From: Candidatus Atribacteria bacterium 1244-E10-H5-B2
GTDB lineage: Bacteria > Atribacterota > JS1 > SB-45 > 34-128
Assembly (NCBI GenBank): GCA_003575245.1
Contig: NMQN01000673.1
Span: 1 to 6,823, forward strand
Direction of reading: 5' to 3'
Length of the DNA: 6,823 nt
The translations under genes were made by a program, and so were the position numbers. The notes under the pieces are model-generated. The model was not told the origin of the DNA. It saw only the letters and a list, made by a program, of their open reading frames with translations, and did not search any database. Positions 1 through 5,783 of the stretch are shown one piece after another (position 1 is the stretch's first letter; each line of letters starts with the position of its first letter).

Positions 1-219
1 AGGTTAGAGCGTATTTATAATTCACTTGATCCCTTGCGGCAAGAAGAAATAAAGACAGAAGCAGAAAATAGGTTGCCTGATTTTTGGAAGGTGCAGTTAA
101 ATAAGGGAAGAATTAAAGGGAAAACATCAAAAATGCTTGAGGGTGTCTTGGAAGAAAAGAGAAGAGAAATAATAAAAGAGTGGATTAAAGAGGGGAAATA
201 TAAGACCGAAATAAAATAA
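1..219 (+). CDS. C-terminal fragment of a charged helical protein, possibly a plasmid/phage replication initiator (5'-truncated)
   Basis: The frame is open from the first base of the window to a TAA at 217-219, giving 72 residues with no start in view. The gene therefore begins upstream. A TTG at 34 is the first possible start, but it has no ribosome binding site and the residues before it read as normal protein, so I treat the gene as truncated. The sequence is strongly charged and helical (for example LPDFWKVQL and LEEKRREIIKEWI) with no catalytic motif. The pattern of an alanine/leucine helix, an aromatic segment and a final KRREII helix reminds me of the C-terminal tail of Rep-type initiators from mobile elements. 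The nearby primase and repeat array agree with this. It is only a resemblance, and another DNA-binding protein is equally possible. Confidence 0.6.
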   Translation, partial: RLERIYNSLDPLRQEEIKTEAENRLPDFWKVQLNKGRIKGKTSKMLEGVLEEKRREIIKEWIKEGKYKTEIK

Positions 220-238
220 AACGTGCCAAACTCACGTT
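220..238. repeat. Short inverted repeat directly after the first gene
   Basis: AACGTG (220-225) and CACGTT (233-238) can pair around a 7-base loop, starting one base after the stop codon. No T-run follows, so this is not a convincing intrinsic terminator. AAAACGTG recurs around 342-350 between the promoter and the next gene, so the half-site might instead be a protein-binding sequence. Chance is also possible for such short arms. Confidence 0.25.
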
Positions 239-263
239 AATTTAACCATACAAAGTAATTTTA

Positions 264-275
264 CTCCAATTGGAG
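264..275. promoter_or_regulatory. Perfect 12-bp palindrome upstream of the operon promoter
   Basis: CTCCAATTGGAG is self-complementary over all 12 bases and ends 18 bases before the -35 hexamer. This is a usual place for a dimeric activator, or for an upstream operator. The winged-helix protein encoded two genes downstream is a natural candidate to bind it, but that link is inference. Confidence 0.35.
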
Positions 276-293
276 GAGAAGAAAAAAGAAACA

Positions 294-321
294 TTGACAA
301 GAATTTTTTTTGTGTTATTAT
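294..321 (+). promoter_or_regulatory. Sigma-70/sigma-A type promoter with extended -10
   Basis: A perfect -35 TTGACA (294-299) is followed after 16 bases by TATTAT (316-321), one mismatch from TATAAT. A TG one base ahead of the hexamer (313-314) makes an extended -10. Transcription would start near 328 and leave a leader of about 70 bases before the first gene of the operon. The spacer is T-rich. This is the only strong promoter I can see in the window, and it would serve the whole STAS-GHKL/wHTH/primase operon. Confidence 0.75.
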
Positions 322-397
322 ATGAATGTAAATAATAGTATAAAACGTGTAAAATAAATTTATGGAAAAATATAATCCTCTAAAAGGAAGATAATGA

Positions 398-1366
398 ATG
401 GAAGAATTTATAATAAATGCCAACTCTTGTAATGGAATACTTGATGATAAGAATTTTGATAATGATATTATAGGTCAACTTAATCCCATATATATGGAAT
501 TTTTTTATAATAAAAAATTTCCTCAAGTTAAAAAAATAACAATTGACCTGCGAGGGATCAAATATGCCAATCCTTATGGAGCTCTGGGTATAGTAATGAT
601 ATGCAAATTTCTCTATGGCACTTTTAATCAAAAAGTAAACCTATTTTTACCAACTGAAGATAAAGGGCTCCACTTTTCTTCCTGGATGGATGCTCTCGGC
701 TTCTTAAAAGCTGTGGAAAATATAACTAATATAAAGGGCTATACCCCTATATTAAATATAAACCCGAATCCAAACTTTATTCCAATAACTATAATAAGTA
801 CCGAAGAAAATGTTTATGAAGCTATAAATGATATAGAGAAAAAAGTTCAGTCGGTTGCCATTAAAAGGCTGAAATATACTAAAGAAGAGGCTTATAGATT
901 TGTTACGATCATGAGCGAGCTCTGTCAAAATCTTTTTTACCACAGTGCGCTAGAGGGGGAAGAACCCTGGGGTTATATAGCCATGCAAGCATACAATGAA
1001 TGTTTAAAATTTGCGGTTATGGATTTAGGGATAGGGATACCAGAAAGCTTGAAATCTAAATATAAATTTACCGATGATAGGGAGGCAATCAAACTAGCTT
1101 GTGAAGCAGGGATCACTTCAAATGAAGGAGAACGTGGGTTAGGGTTATTTAGGACGGTTGAAATCATAAAACAGGCGCGGGGGTACCTGGGTATTCGTTC
1201 CGGAACTGCTAAATTTCTTCTTACCCCCGAGGAGGAGTACTATTATGGAAGTGACGGTATTTTTAGTCAGTTTATACATTTCTGGGGAACCCAGATTGGC
1301 ATCTGTCTTCCAAAAAAAAATCTCAAAAAAAAAGGAGGAATAAATAATGAAGACCACCCTTTTTAA
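398..1366 (+). CDS. STAS-like plus GHKL (HATPase_c) ATP-binding protein, likely anti-sigma/kinase-like switch protein
   Basis: This 322-residue soluble protein has two parts. Residues 45-72 look like the core strand-helix unit of a STAS-like domain (ITIDLRG, then YGALGIVMI), but the usual phosphoacceptor serine position is occupied by NPY. Residues 165-305 carry the GHKL ATP-binding fold. The N box is SELCQN with E174 and N178, followed by H182. The G1 box is D209-L-G211-I-G213, the G2 box is GERGLGL (244-250), and GTQIGICLP ends the fold. No histidine-kinase dimerisation domain or membrane segment is visible, so it resembles the SpoIIAB/RsbW class more than a sensor kinase. The ATG at 398 is chosen for AGGAAG at 385-390, seven bases ahead. 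The gene overlaps the next by 20 bases, indicating translational coupling. The short lysine-rich tail is encoded by two A9 runs. The domain calls are solid; the protein's substrate is inferred. Confidence 0.85.
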   Translation: MEEFIINANSCNGILDDKNFDNDIIGQLNPIYMEFFYNKKFPQVKKITIDLRGIKYANPYGALGIVMICKFLYGTFNQKVNLFLPTEDKGLHFSSWMDALGFLKAVENITNIKGYTPILNINPNPNFIPITIISTEENVYEAINDIEKKVQSVAIKRLKYTKEEAYRFVTIMSELCQNLFYHSALEGEEPWGYIAMQAYNECLKFAVMDLGIGIPESLKSKYKFTDDREAIKLACEAGITSNEGERGLGLFRTVEIIKQARGYLGIRSGTAKFLLTPEEEYYYGSDGIFSQFIHFWGTQIGICLPKKNLKKKGGINNEDHPF

Positions 1367-1943
1367 AATAGGTGAAATACCTGATCCTAAAAAGGGATTC
1401 AAACCGGGCTTTTTGGTGATGAGAGAAGTAGGAAATTTTTTCAAAGAGGCGATCTGTAAGGAACTTGATAAACTTGAAGCTAATACTGTTTTGGAAATAG
1501 ATTTTACCGATGTCAGATTTATGGATATTTCCTGTGCTGATGAAATAGTAGTTAAGGTTTTGGCAAGACTCGAGGCTGGAGAATTCCCCGAGAGGTTTAT
1601 AGTCTTGTCTCATATAGAGGAGCAACACCGAGAGAATATTGGAACTGCTCTGATAGTAAGGAAAAAAGCAATTATTGTAAAAGAAGAAGATGGTTGGAGT
1701 CTTTTGGGGGAATTGGTTGATAGTCATAGAAAGGCATTATTTAAAGTTATGGAATCTAAATCTATAACCTCAAGAAAACTCCAAGAGAAAATGGGATATA
1801 AGGAGATTAATGAAGCATCTAGCAAACTTGTTATACTTTATAAAAGGTGCCTAATAGCCCATTTCCCCTATAGGAAGGCAGTTAGGGGAGGAGGTAGACA
1901 ATTTGAATATCTTAGCCTTCTCCATAATGAAGGGGGAGGCTAA
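1347..1943 (+). CDS. DUF4325-type STAS-like protein with C-terminal winged helix-turn-helix
   Basis: This 198-residue protein has an N-terminal STAS-like unit of the DUF4325 type (roughly residues 20-90), with a beta strand LEIDF and the signature FMDISCADEIV. In this signature, Ser62 follows Asp60 by two residues, the same spacing as the phosphorylated serine in the DSS motif of SpoIIAA. From about residue 115 a second domain has helices around LLGELV, TSRKLQEKMG and INEASSKLVILY, then a GGGRQFEY wing. That is the pattern of a winged helix-turn-helix. The likely role is a DNA-binding regulator whose STAS half is controlled by the GHKL protein encoded just before it. AGGAGG at 1333-1338, eight bases before the ATG, is a strong ribosome binding site. 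Three bases separate this gene from the primase gene. The STAS assignment is well supported; phosphorylation and the DNA target are inferred. Confidence 0.8.
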   Translation: MKTTLFKIGEIPDPKKGFKPGFLVMREVGNFFKEAICKELDKLEANTVLEIDFTDVRFMDISCADEIVVKVLARLEAGEFPERFIVLSHIEEQHRENIGTALIVRKKAIIVKEEDGWSLLGELVDSHRKALFKVMESKSITSRKLQEKMGYKEINEASSKLVILYKRCLIAHFPYRKAVRGGGRQFEYLSLLHNEGGG

Positions 1944-1946
1944 CAA

Positions 1947-4580
1947 ATGGATTTGTCCACTTTTCGTGAGGAAGTTCGCCAGTCTAGCGATATTATCAGT
2001 GTGGTGGAAGAATATGGCGTCTCTTTAAAGAGACGCGGAAAGGTTCTTCAAGGGTTGTGTCCTTTTCATAAAGACGAGAAAACTCGGAGCTTTACTGTGT
2101 ATCCGGAAGACCAAAGTTTCTATTGCTTTGGATGTCATAAAGGAGGAGATGTCTTTAATTTTGTTCAGGAAATCAAAAAATTTAGTTTCCCAGAGGCCCT
2201 AAGAGAGCTTGCTTTAAGAGCGGGCATTACCCCTATAAATTGGACACCAGAACAAGAGAGACAACAAAAAGATAAACAACTGAAAGAAGATATCCTTGGC
2301 ACTGTATCTAATTACTATTCTAAAAATATTCCTGAAAGAATCATAAATTATCTTATAAAAGAAAGAGGCTTAACTAAAGATACTATAATCTCTAACAAAA
2401 TAGGCTACGTAAGTGGAAATTCAAAAGGACTCATGGCATTTTTGGAAAAGCAGGGTTATAAAAAGGAACAAGCTATAGAGACTGGAGTTTTTTATAAAGA
2501 TGGCCAAGAATATTTTTTAAATTATATCGTTTTCCCAAATCTATATTTTGGGAGAGTAATTTATCTCACAGGCAGGGGCCATCCTGAAAAATCTCACAAA
2601 AAACCTTTAAAGGATAAACTTCCCTTAAATCATCTTTTCTTTGAAGAGGCGTTAAGGAAAAAGGAGGCAATCATTGCGGAGGGAGAGATGGACACATACA
2701 CTTTTAGGCAGGCTGAATTTAATGCCTGTGGCATATTGGGAGCCGGAAGCTTTAAGGATGAATGGTTAATAAAATTCAAAAAATTAGAAACTGTCTATAT
2801 CTCTGGCCATAAAGATATAGCCGGGAAAAAAGTAGCCCTCAAACTGGGCGAACTCTTAAAAAACAAAGCAAGGATGGTATCTTTGCCAGATTTCACTCGA
2901 CCAGATGGGAAGAAAGTTGTTGATTGGAATGAGCTTTTTATCCTAAAGTACAAAGGGGATATACAATCCTTTCGACAAGATTATCAGAAGCTACTTGATC
3001 AAGCTCAGACCGTCTTAGAATTTAAAATAAGGCAGATACCAAAGGATATTCCTGAGAGGGACTTTTCCAAAGTTCTTGCTCCAATCATTATGCAGTTAAA
3101 AGATTTGGGCGGAATCGAGGAAGATTTTTATACAAACATTATAGTCGACCATTTTCCAAGGATTTCACGGCAGGCTATTAGAAAAGACCTTAAGCGGGCT
3201 CAAAAAAGTTTGGTAAAGATAGGGGAGGAAGGTATGGAGATTTTGGATAACTATCCCAAAATCTCTCCAGCTCTGGATTTTATCGATGGAATCGGTTACG
3301 TCTCTATACCTTTGGATGTAAAGCTAACCACCTATGTTAAAGACATACCAGTTACCAAAATAGCCAAAATCCCCTTCCTCATAACTAGCACAAAAGAGTT
3401 TTTTAGGATCGATAAGATGGAACTTTTAGAGAAGAAAGAAATTATTTTCAAGTCTCAACCACTATTTCTAGGCATGAATCGATGGTCTCTTGACTATGTA
3501 AAGCAATTTCGAGAGGACGGGTTTAAGGTAGATCCCTTTATTGTATTCCAAGAAGTTAAGACGATCTATGAGTCCTATCTTGACTTCAAAGAGCCTCATA
3601 CAGCAGAAGTCATCGCGCTCTGGACTATCGGGACTTATGTTTATCCCATCTTCCAAGCCTATCCTTATATTTCCTTTGCAGGAGAAAGAGGAAGTGGCAA
3701 AACTAAGACTTTAAATGTAGCTGAGCATCTCTGCTTCAACGCTGTTCTTTCCAGCGATATGTCTTCATCCTTGCTCTTCAGAATTATAGAAGGCTCTTCC
3801 TGCACAGTTCTAATAGATGAGGCAGAAAGATTGAAAGATAAAAAGTTGAGTCAGGACTTCAGACTTTTATTGAATGCCGGATATAAGAGAGGAGGTAGAG
3901 CTCACCGCTCAAAACCGGATACCTTTGAACCTCAAAGTTTTGACGTTTACTCCCCAAAAATGATTGCCAATACTAAGGGATTGGAAGAAGTATTAGAGAG
4001 CAGATGTATTCAATTTATAATGTTAAGGACAAAAAATATCAAAAAATCTAATAAAGTAGTAACAGAAATGAGTGAAGACTGGGCTCGTATCAGGCATCTA
4101 CTCTATGCCTTCGGCTTGGATTTCTTTCTGAAGATACGAGGCATTTACCTTGATGATACTGAGATTAAGAGTATTAGAGCGATATCTGGAAGAGAAGGGG
4201 AGCTCTGGCATCCTCTTTTAGCAATAGCCAAATTCCTAGACAAGAACGGGTGCGACAGTCTTTTTGAGAGAATTAAGGGAATAGCAGTCAGAAAGGGTGA
4301 GGAAGCCAAGTCAACAGGGATAGATAATTGGACCAATGCCCTGCTTTTGGGTCTTCGAGATCTCACCCTTACTAGTGAAGTCGATATATACAATAAAGAT
4401 ATTAGAGAGAAGCTGGTCGATTATCTTGAGGAGGGTGACTCCCCTCCATCACCTCATTGGGTGGGTAATAAACTAAGAAGTTTAGGTCTTATAGAGCAGT
4501 CCGAAAGGACTAAGAACGGATATCAGTATGTCATCAGACACAAGACCGTAGTGGATGTGATAGAACGTTATGGAATATAG
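1947..4580 (+). CDS. Mobile-element primase-ATPase: CHC2 zinc finger, TOPRIM and DUF3631-like P-loop domain
   Basis: This 877-residue protein would prime and probably unwind DNA for replication of the element. The N-terminus is DnaG-like: a CHC2 zinc finger with C38, H41, C60 and C63, then the DnaG-typical FPEALRELALRAGI. A primase fold follows with a GR motif near residues 210-211. The TOPRIM domain has E245-GEMD and a D-W-N near 326-328. The usual DxD reads H288-K-D290 before AG, so the first metal-binding aspartate is replaced by histidine. Residues 330-560 I do not recognise. An ATPase domain follows with Walker A GERGSGKT (579-586) and Walker B VLIDEAE (D624, E625). NAGYKRGG and an ESR segment fit the DUF3631-type helicase-like ATPases. 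The C-terminus looks like a winged helix. DnaG alone is about 600 residues, so this is a primase-ATPase fusion. GGAGG at 1935-1939 precedes the ATG by seven bases. It is the last gene of the operon. Confidence 0.9.
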   Translation: MDLSTFREEVRQSSDIISVVEEYGVSLKRRGKVLQGLCPFHKDEKTRSFTVYPEDQSFYCFGCHKGGDVFNFVQEIKKFSFPEALRELALRAGITPINWTPEQERQQKDKQLKEDILGTVSNYYSKNIPERIINYLIKERGLTKDTIISNKIGYVSGNSKGLMAFLEKQGYKKEQAIETGVFYKDGQEYFLNYIVFPNLYFGRVIYLTGRGHPEKSHKKPLKDKLPLNHLFFEEALRKKEAIIAEGEMDTYTFRQAEFNACGILGAGSFKDEWLIKFKKLETVYISGHKDIAGKKVALKLGELLKNKARMVSLPDFTRPDGKKVVDWNELFILKYKGDIQSFRQDYQKLLDQAQTVLEFKIRQIPKDIPERDFSKVLAPIIMQLKDLGGIEEDFYTNIIVDHFPRISRQAIRKDLKRAQKSLVKIGEEGMEILDNYPKISPALDFIDGIGYVSIPLDVKLTTYVKDIPVTKIAKIPFLITSTKEFFRIDKMELLEKKEIIFKSQPLFLGMNRWSLDYVKQFREDGFKVDPFIVFQEVKTIYESYLDFKEPHTAEVIALWTIGTYVYPIFQAYPYISFAGERGSGKTKTLNVAEHLCFNAVLSSDMSSSLLFRIIEGSSCTVLIDEAERLKDKKLSQDFRLLLNAGYKRGGRAHRSKPDTFEPQSFDVYSPKMIANTKGLEEVLESRCIQFIMLRTKNIKKSNKVVTEMSEDWARIRHLLYAFGLDFFLKIRGIYLDDTEIKSIRAISGREGELWHPLLAIAKFLDKNGCDSLFERIKGIAVRKGEEAKSTGIDNWTNALLLGLRDLTLTSEVDIYNKDIREKLVDYLEEGDSPPSPHWVGNKLRSLGLIEQSERTKNGYQYVIRHKTVVDVIERYGI

Positions 4581-4612
4581 CTGGTGAACTTGTGAACTTG
4601 TGAACTCCCGCT

Positions 4613-4639
4613 GGTGAACTTCCTCTGGTGAAGTTCACC
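4613..4639. repeat. Inverted repeat made from two iterons, with a nested palindrome
   Basis: GGTGAACTT (4613-4621) and AAGTTCACC (4631-4639) are exact reverse complements separated by nine bases. The second arm is itself the right half of GGTGAAGTTCACC (4627-4639), a 13-bp palindrome with one central base. The two structures are mutually exclusive as hairpins, but either could bind a dimeric protein. Confidence 0.7.
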
Positions 4640-4646
4640 TACAAAA

Positions 4647-4665
4647 AGCCTTTATTTATAAGGCT
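4647..4665. repeat. Small hairpin AGCCTT/AAGGCT after the primase operon
   Basis: AGCCTT (4647-4652) pairs with AAGGCT (4660-4665) around a TATTTAT loop. It could help end the primase transcript, but it lacks the T-run of an intrinsic terminator. Its AT-rich loop sequence recurs in the right half of the region. Confidence 0.3.
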
Positions 4666-4690
4666 CACAAGTTTTAAGGTGAACTTGTGA
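4665..4690. repeat. 9-bp inverted repeat TCACAAGTT/AACTTGTGA
   Basis: TCACAAGTT (4665-4673) is the exact reverse complement of AACTTGTGA (4682-4690), with eight bases between. The right arm spans the junction of the tandem iterons at 4679 and 4687, so the left arm is a partial iteron in inverted orientation facing them. Confidence 0.6.
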
Positions 4691-4786
4691 ACTTCGATTT
4701 CCAATATAAGAGAGATAATAAAATTTACAAATATTTTTCTTGGTGGGGAATGTATGAAAATATTCATTTCTTGGTATCCGAGCTTG

Positions 4787-4949
4787 AAGTTCACCTATTG
4801 GGTATTAAAATGAATAGAAAGACTTTTATTTATAGGATATATACAGATATAAAGACGAAAGAGTAAGTTCACTTAAAGTTCACTTAAAGTTCACTAAGGT
4901 TGGATTGAAGTTCACCTATTTGGGCTTGAAGTTCACCCTTGAAGTTTAC
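4787..4949 (-). repeat. Right iteron cluster, inverted orientation (AAGTTCAC copies), helically phased
   Basis: Copies start at 4787, 4865, 4876, 4887, 4908 and 4929, with a variant AAGTTTAC at 4942. The steps 4865-4876-4887-4908-4929 are 11, 11, 21 and 21 bases, i.e. one or two turns of DNA, so these five sites lie on the same face. Three copies share a longer core, TTGAAGTTCACC (around 4784, 4905 and 4926). The last copy directly abuts the ribosome binding site of the next gene. Confidence 0.85.
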
Positions 4950-4958
4950 AGGAGGAGG
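4950..4958 (+). promoter_or_regulatory. Double ribosome binding site that leaves two possible starts
   Basis: AGGAGGAGG contains two overlapping Shine-Dalgarno cores. The first would serve a GTG at 4961 (five bases) and the second an ATG at 4967 (eight bases). Other genes in the window use seven to eight bases, so ATG 4967 is preferred. The site begins at the base after the last iteron, so a protein bound there could block translation or transcription. Confidence 0.6.
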
Positions 4959-4966
4959 TCGTGAAT

Positions 4967-5374
4967 ATGCTAGCACAGTTAGAGAGGGATTATGAGAAAG
5001 CTAAAAAGAAGGGAGCCCGACCCGAGCTCCTTAGTAAAATAGAGGACGAGATAAACAGGGTAAAGTTTGAGAAAGATTCTAACCAGGGAGATCTTTGCCT
5101 TAAAAATGAAGACCCTTTTGAGGGATTATTTAAAAAAGCGGTAGGTGCAATCAGTAGAAGATATAGAGCAGGCAATATTGAATATATCAGAGAATACCAT
5201 AGGAGCCTTTACGAGCAGACCGAGCAGGCAGAAGACCAGCTTAATGAAGTTTGGAAAGCAGGGCTTAAAGGGGAGGCCACACTTGAAGAATTCAGGGGAA
5301 CCTTAGTAAAGTGGTATTCACTTCATACCGAGGGAATCGAAATCTATGAAGATCTAACTAGGAGAGACAGATAA
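4967..5374 (+). CDS. Hypothetical charged helical protein next to the repeat array
   Basis: I do not recognise this 135-residue protein. It is hydrophilic and predicted helical throughout, with no signal peptide, membrane segment or catalytic motif. The first 35 residues are lysine/glutamate-rich and could form a short coiled coil. Residues 52-90 contain FEGLFKKAVG and an arginine/tyrosine-rich helix (RRYRAGNIEYIREY). Residues 105-120 contain TLEEFRGTLVKWY. A GTG at 4961 would add two residues; spacing to the ribosome binding site favours the ATG at 4967. The gene has no visible promoter of its own other than the repeat region in front of it, so a repeat-binding protein probably controls it. 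A role in replication or copy control would suit the place, but the sequence itself does not show one. Confidence 0.75.
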   Translation: MLAQLERDYEKAKKKGARPELLSKIEDEINRVKFEKDSNQGDLCLKNEDPFEGLFKKAVGAISRRYRAGNIEYIREYHRSLYEQTEQAEDQLNEVWKAGLKGEATLEEFRGTLVKWYSLHTEGIEIYEDLTRRDR

Positions 5375-5543
5375 AAACAAATTAAATAGTAAGAAATTAT
5401 TACAAGCAATCAGGTTTATATATGGTGATTTTATCGCATAAAGGGAATCACTCCTAATCCAGAGAACTTTGTTAGGGTATATTAGGGTTTGGTAAGATAT
5501 GAGGCAGAAGATTTTAGATACACGCTCGTACTTATATTTATAG
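5375..5543. other. Non-coding or decayed stretch without recognisable genes
   Basis: Every frame is closed by frequent stops. I see only minor repeats: TTAGGGT at 5472 and 5482 (10 bases apart), and AAGGGAATCA at 5441-5450, which recurs at 6631-6640. The stretch lies directly ahead of a pseudogene fragment and may itself be the unrecognisable remainder of an older gene. Confidence 0.5.
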
Positions 5544-5660
5544 CTAATTTATGACCGATTTAAGGTTAATTTACAAGCAGAGATCGATTACTCTTACATT
5601 GATGAATGGATTAGGGAGCAGAAAGATTTCCGCACAAATCTCACGCACGCAAGGGACCAG
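5544..5660 (+). pseudogene. Decayed partial copy of the following phBC6A51-like gene
   Basis: Read in the frame of 5544, the stretch gives YIDEWIREQKDFRTNLTHAR, which matches IYEWKNEDEDFRNEITHAQ of the intact gene downstream (shared EW, E, DFR and THA). At DNA level ATGAATGG, GATTTCCG and ACGCACGC occur in both copies at identical spacings, so this part aligns without gaps. A TAG at 5661 falls exactly where the intact copy has TGG for Trp84. The match is clear from about 5574. Upstream the frame is closed by TAG at 5541, and the N-terminal RGRP segment is not recognisable. It is a remnant of a tandem duplication or of a related gene from another element, not a working gene. Confidence 0.65.
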
Positions 5661-5783
5661 TAGATTAAACAGCATAGACCAATCTTCTAATTGGCAACGG
5701 ATGGCCAGCATACCAGAAGATATATAGGTCTTTGCCCTACAAGAATATCGAGAATTGGGCTATATTGTGGTAATATATATGTT

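Larger units (their letters stand above)
4583..4694 (+). repeat. Left iteron cluster, plus orientation (GTGAACTT copies)
   Basis: Copies start at 4584, 4592 and 4600 (a head-to-tail 8-bp tandem whose last copy ends in C), then at 4614, 4679 and 4687. One inverted copy lies at 4631-4638. CTGGTGAACTT occurs twice, at 4581 and 4611, exactly 30 bases apart. The 8-bp tandem spacing puts neighbouring copies on different faces of the helix, unlike the right cluster. Confidence 0.85.
4581..4966. other. Gene-free repeat-rich region, probable iteron-type replication origin or multi-site operator
   Basis: No convincing gene lies between the primase stop and the next gene. The stretch instead holds about fourteen copies of an 8-bp motif (GTGAACTT on the plus strand, AAGTTCAC when inverted). 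Copies in the first 115 bases are almost all in the plus direction and those in the last 165 bases all inverted, so the two clusters face each other across AT-rich DNA. A similar TTTATTTATA element lies in or beside each half (4651-4660 and 4825-4833, slightly variant), and TTTCTTGGT is repeated at 4736 and 4767. Repeats plus AT-rich DNA beside a primase gene fit an iteron origin. I saw no perfect DnaA box. Repression of the next gene by a repeat-binding protein is the main alternative, and the two are compatible. Confidence 0.6.

Noticed and set aside
362..394. Ten-codon leader ORF ahead of the first operon gene
   Set aside because: It ends close to the real start, but it has no ribosome binding site and no regulatory codon bias, so it is probably chance.
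1311..1366. Frameshift fusion of the GHKL and STAS-wHTH proteins through the A-runs
   Set aside because: Both alternative frames meet a stop (TAA at 1341 or 1345) before the second gene starts.
232..1727. Minus-strand open frames opposite the switch genes
   Set aside because: They are phenylalanine/isoleucine-rich reverse complements of AT-rich coding DNA, lack ribosome binding sites, and overlap well-supported plus-strand genes.
3468..4393. Minus-strand open frames opposite the ATPase part of the primase
   Set aside because: They are shadows of a gene with clear Walker motifs in the plus strand.
4581..4949. CRISPR array
   Set aside because: The repeats are only 8-12 bases, occur in both orientations and have irregular short spacing. 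Repeat-length units and uniform spacers are absent.
5691..5783. N-terminal extension of the phBC6A51-like gene from a TTG at 5691
   Set aside because: There is no ribosome binding site, the residues do not look like the family, and the stretch continues a decayed region. The ATG at 5784 begins the lysine-rich segment that fits the family.
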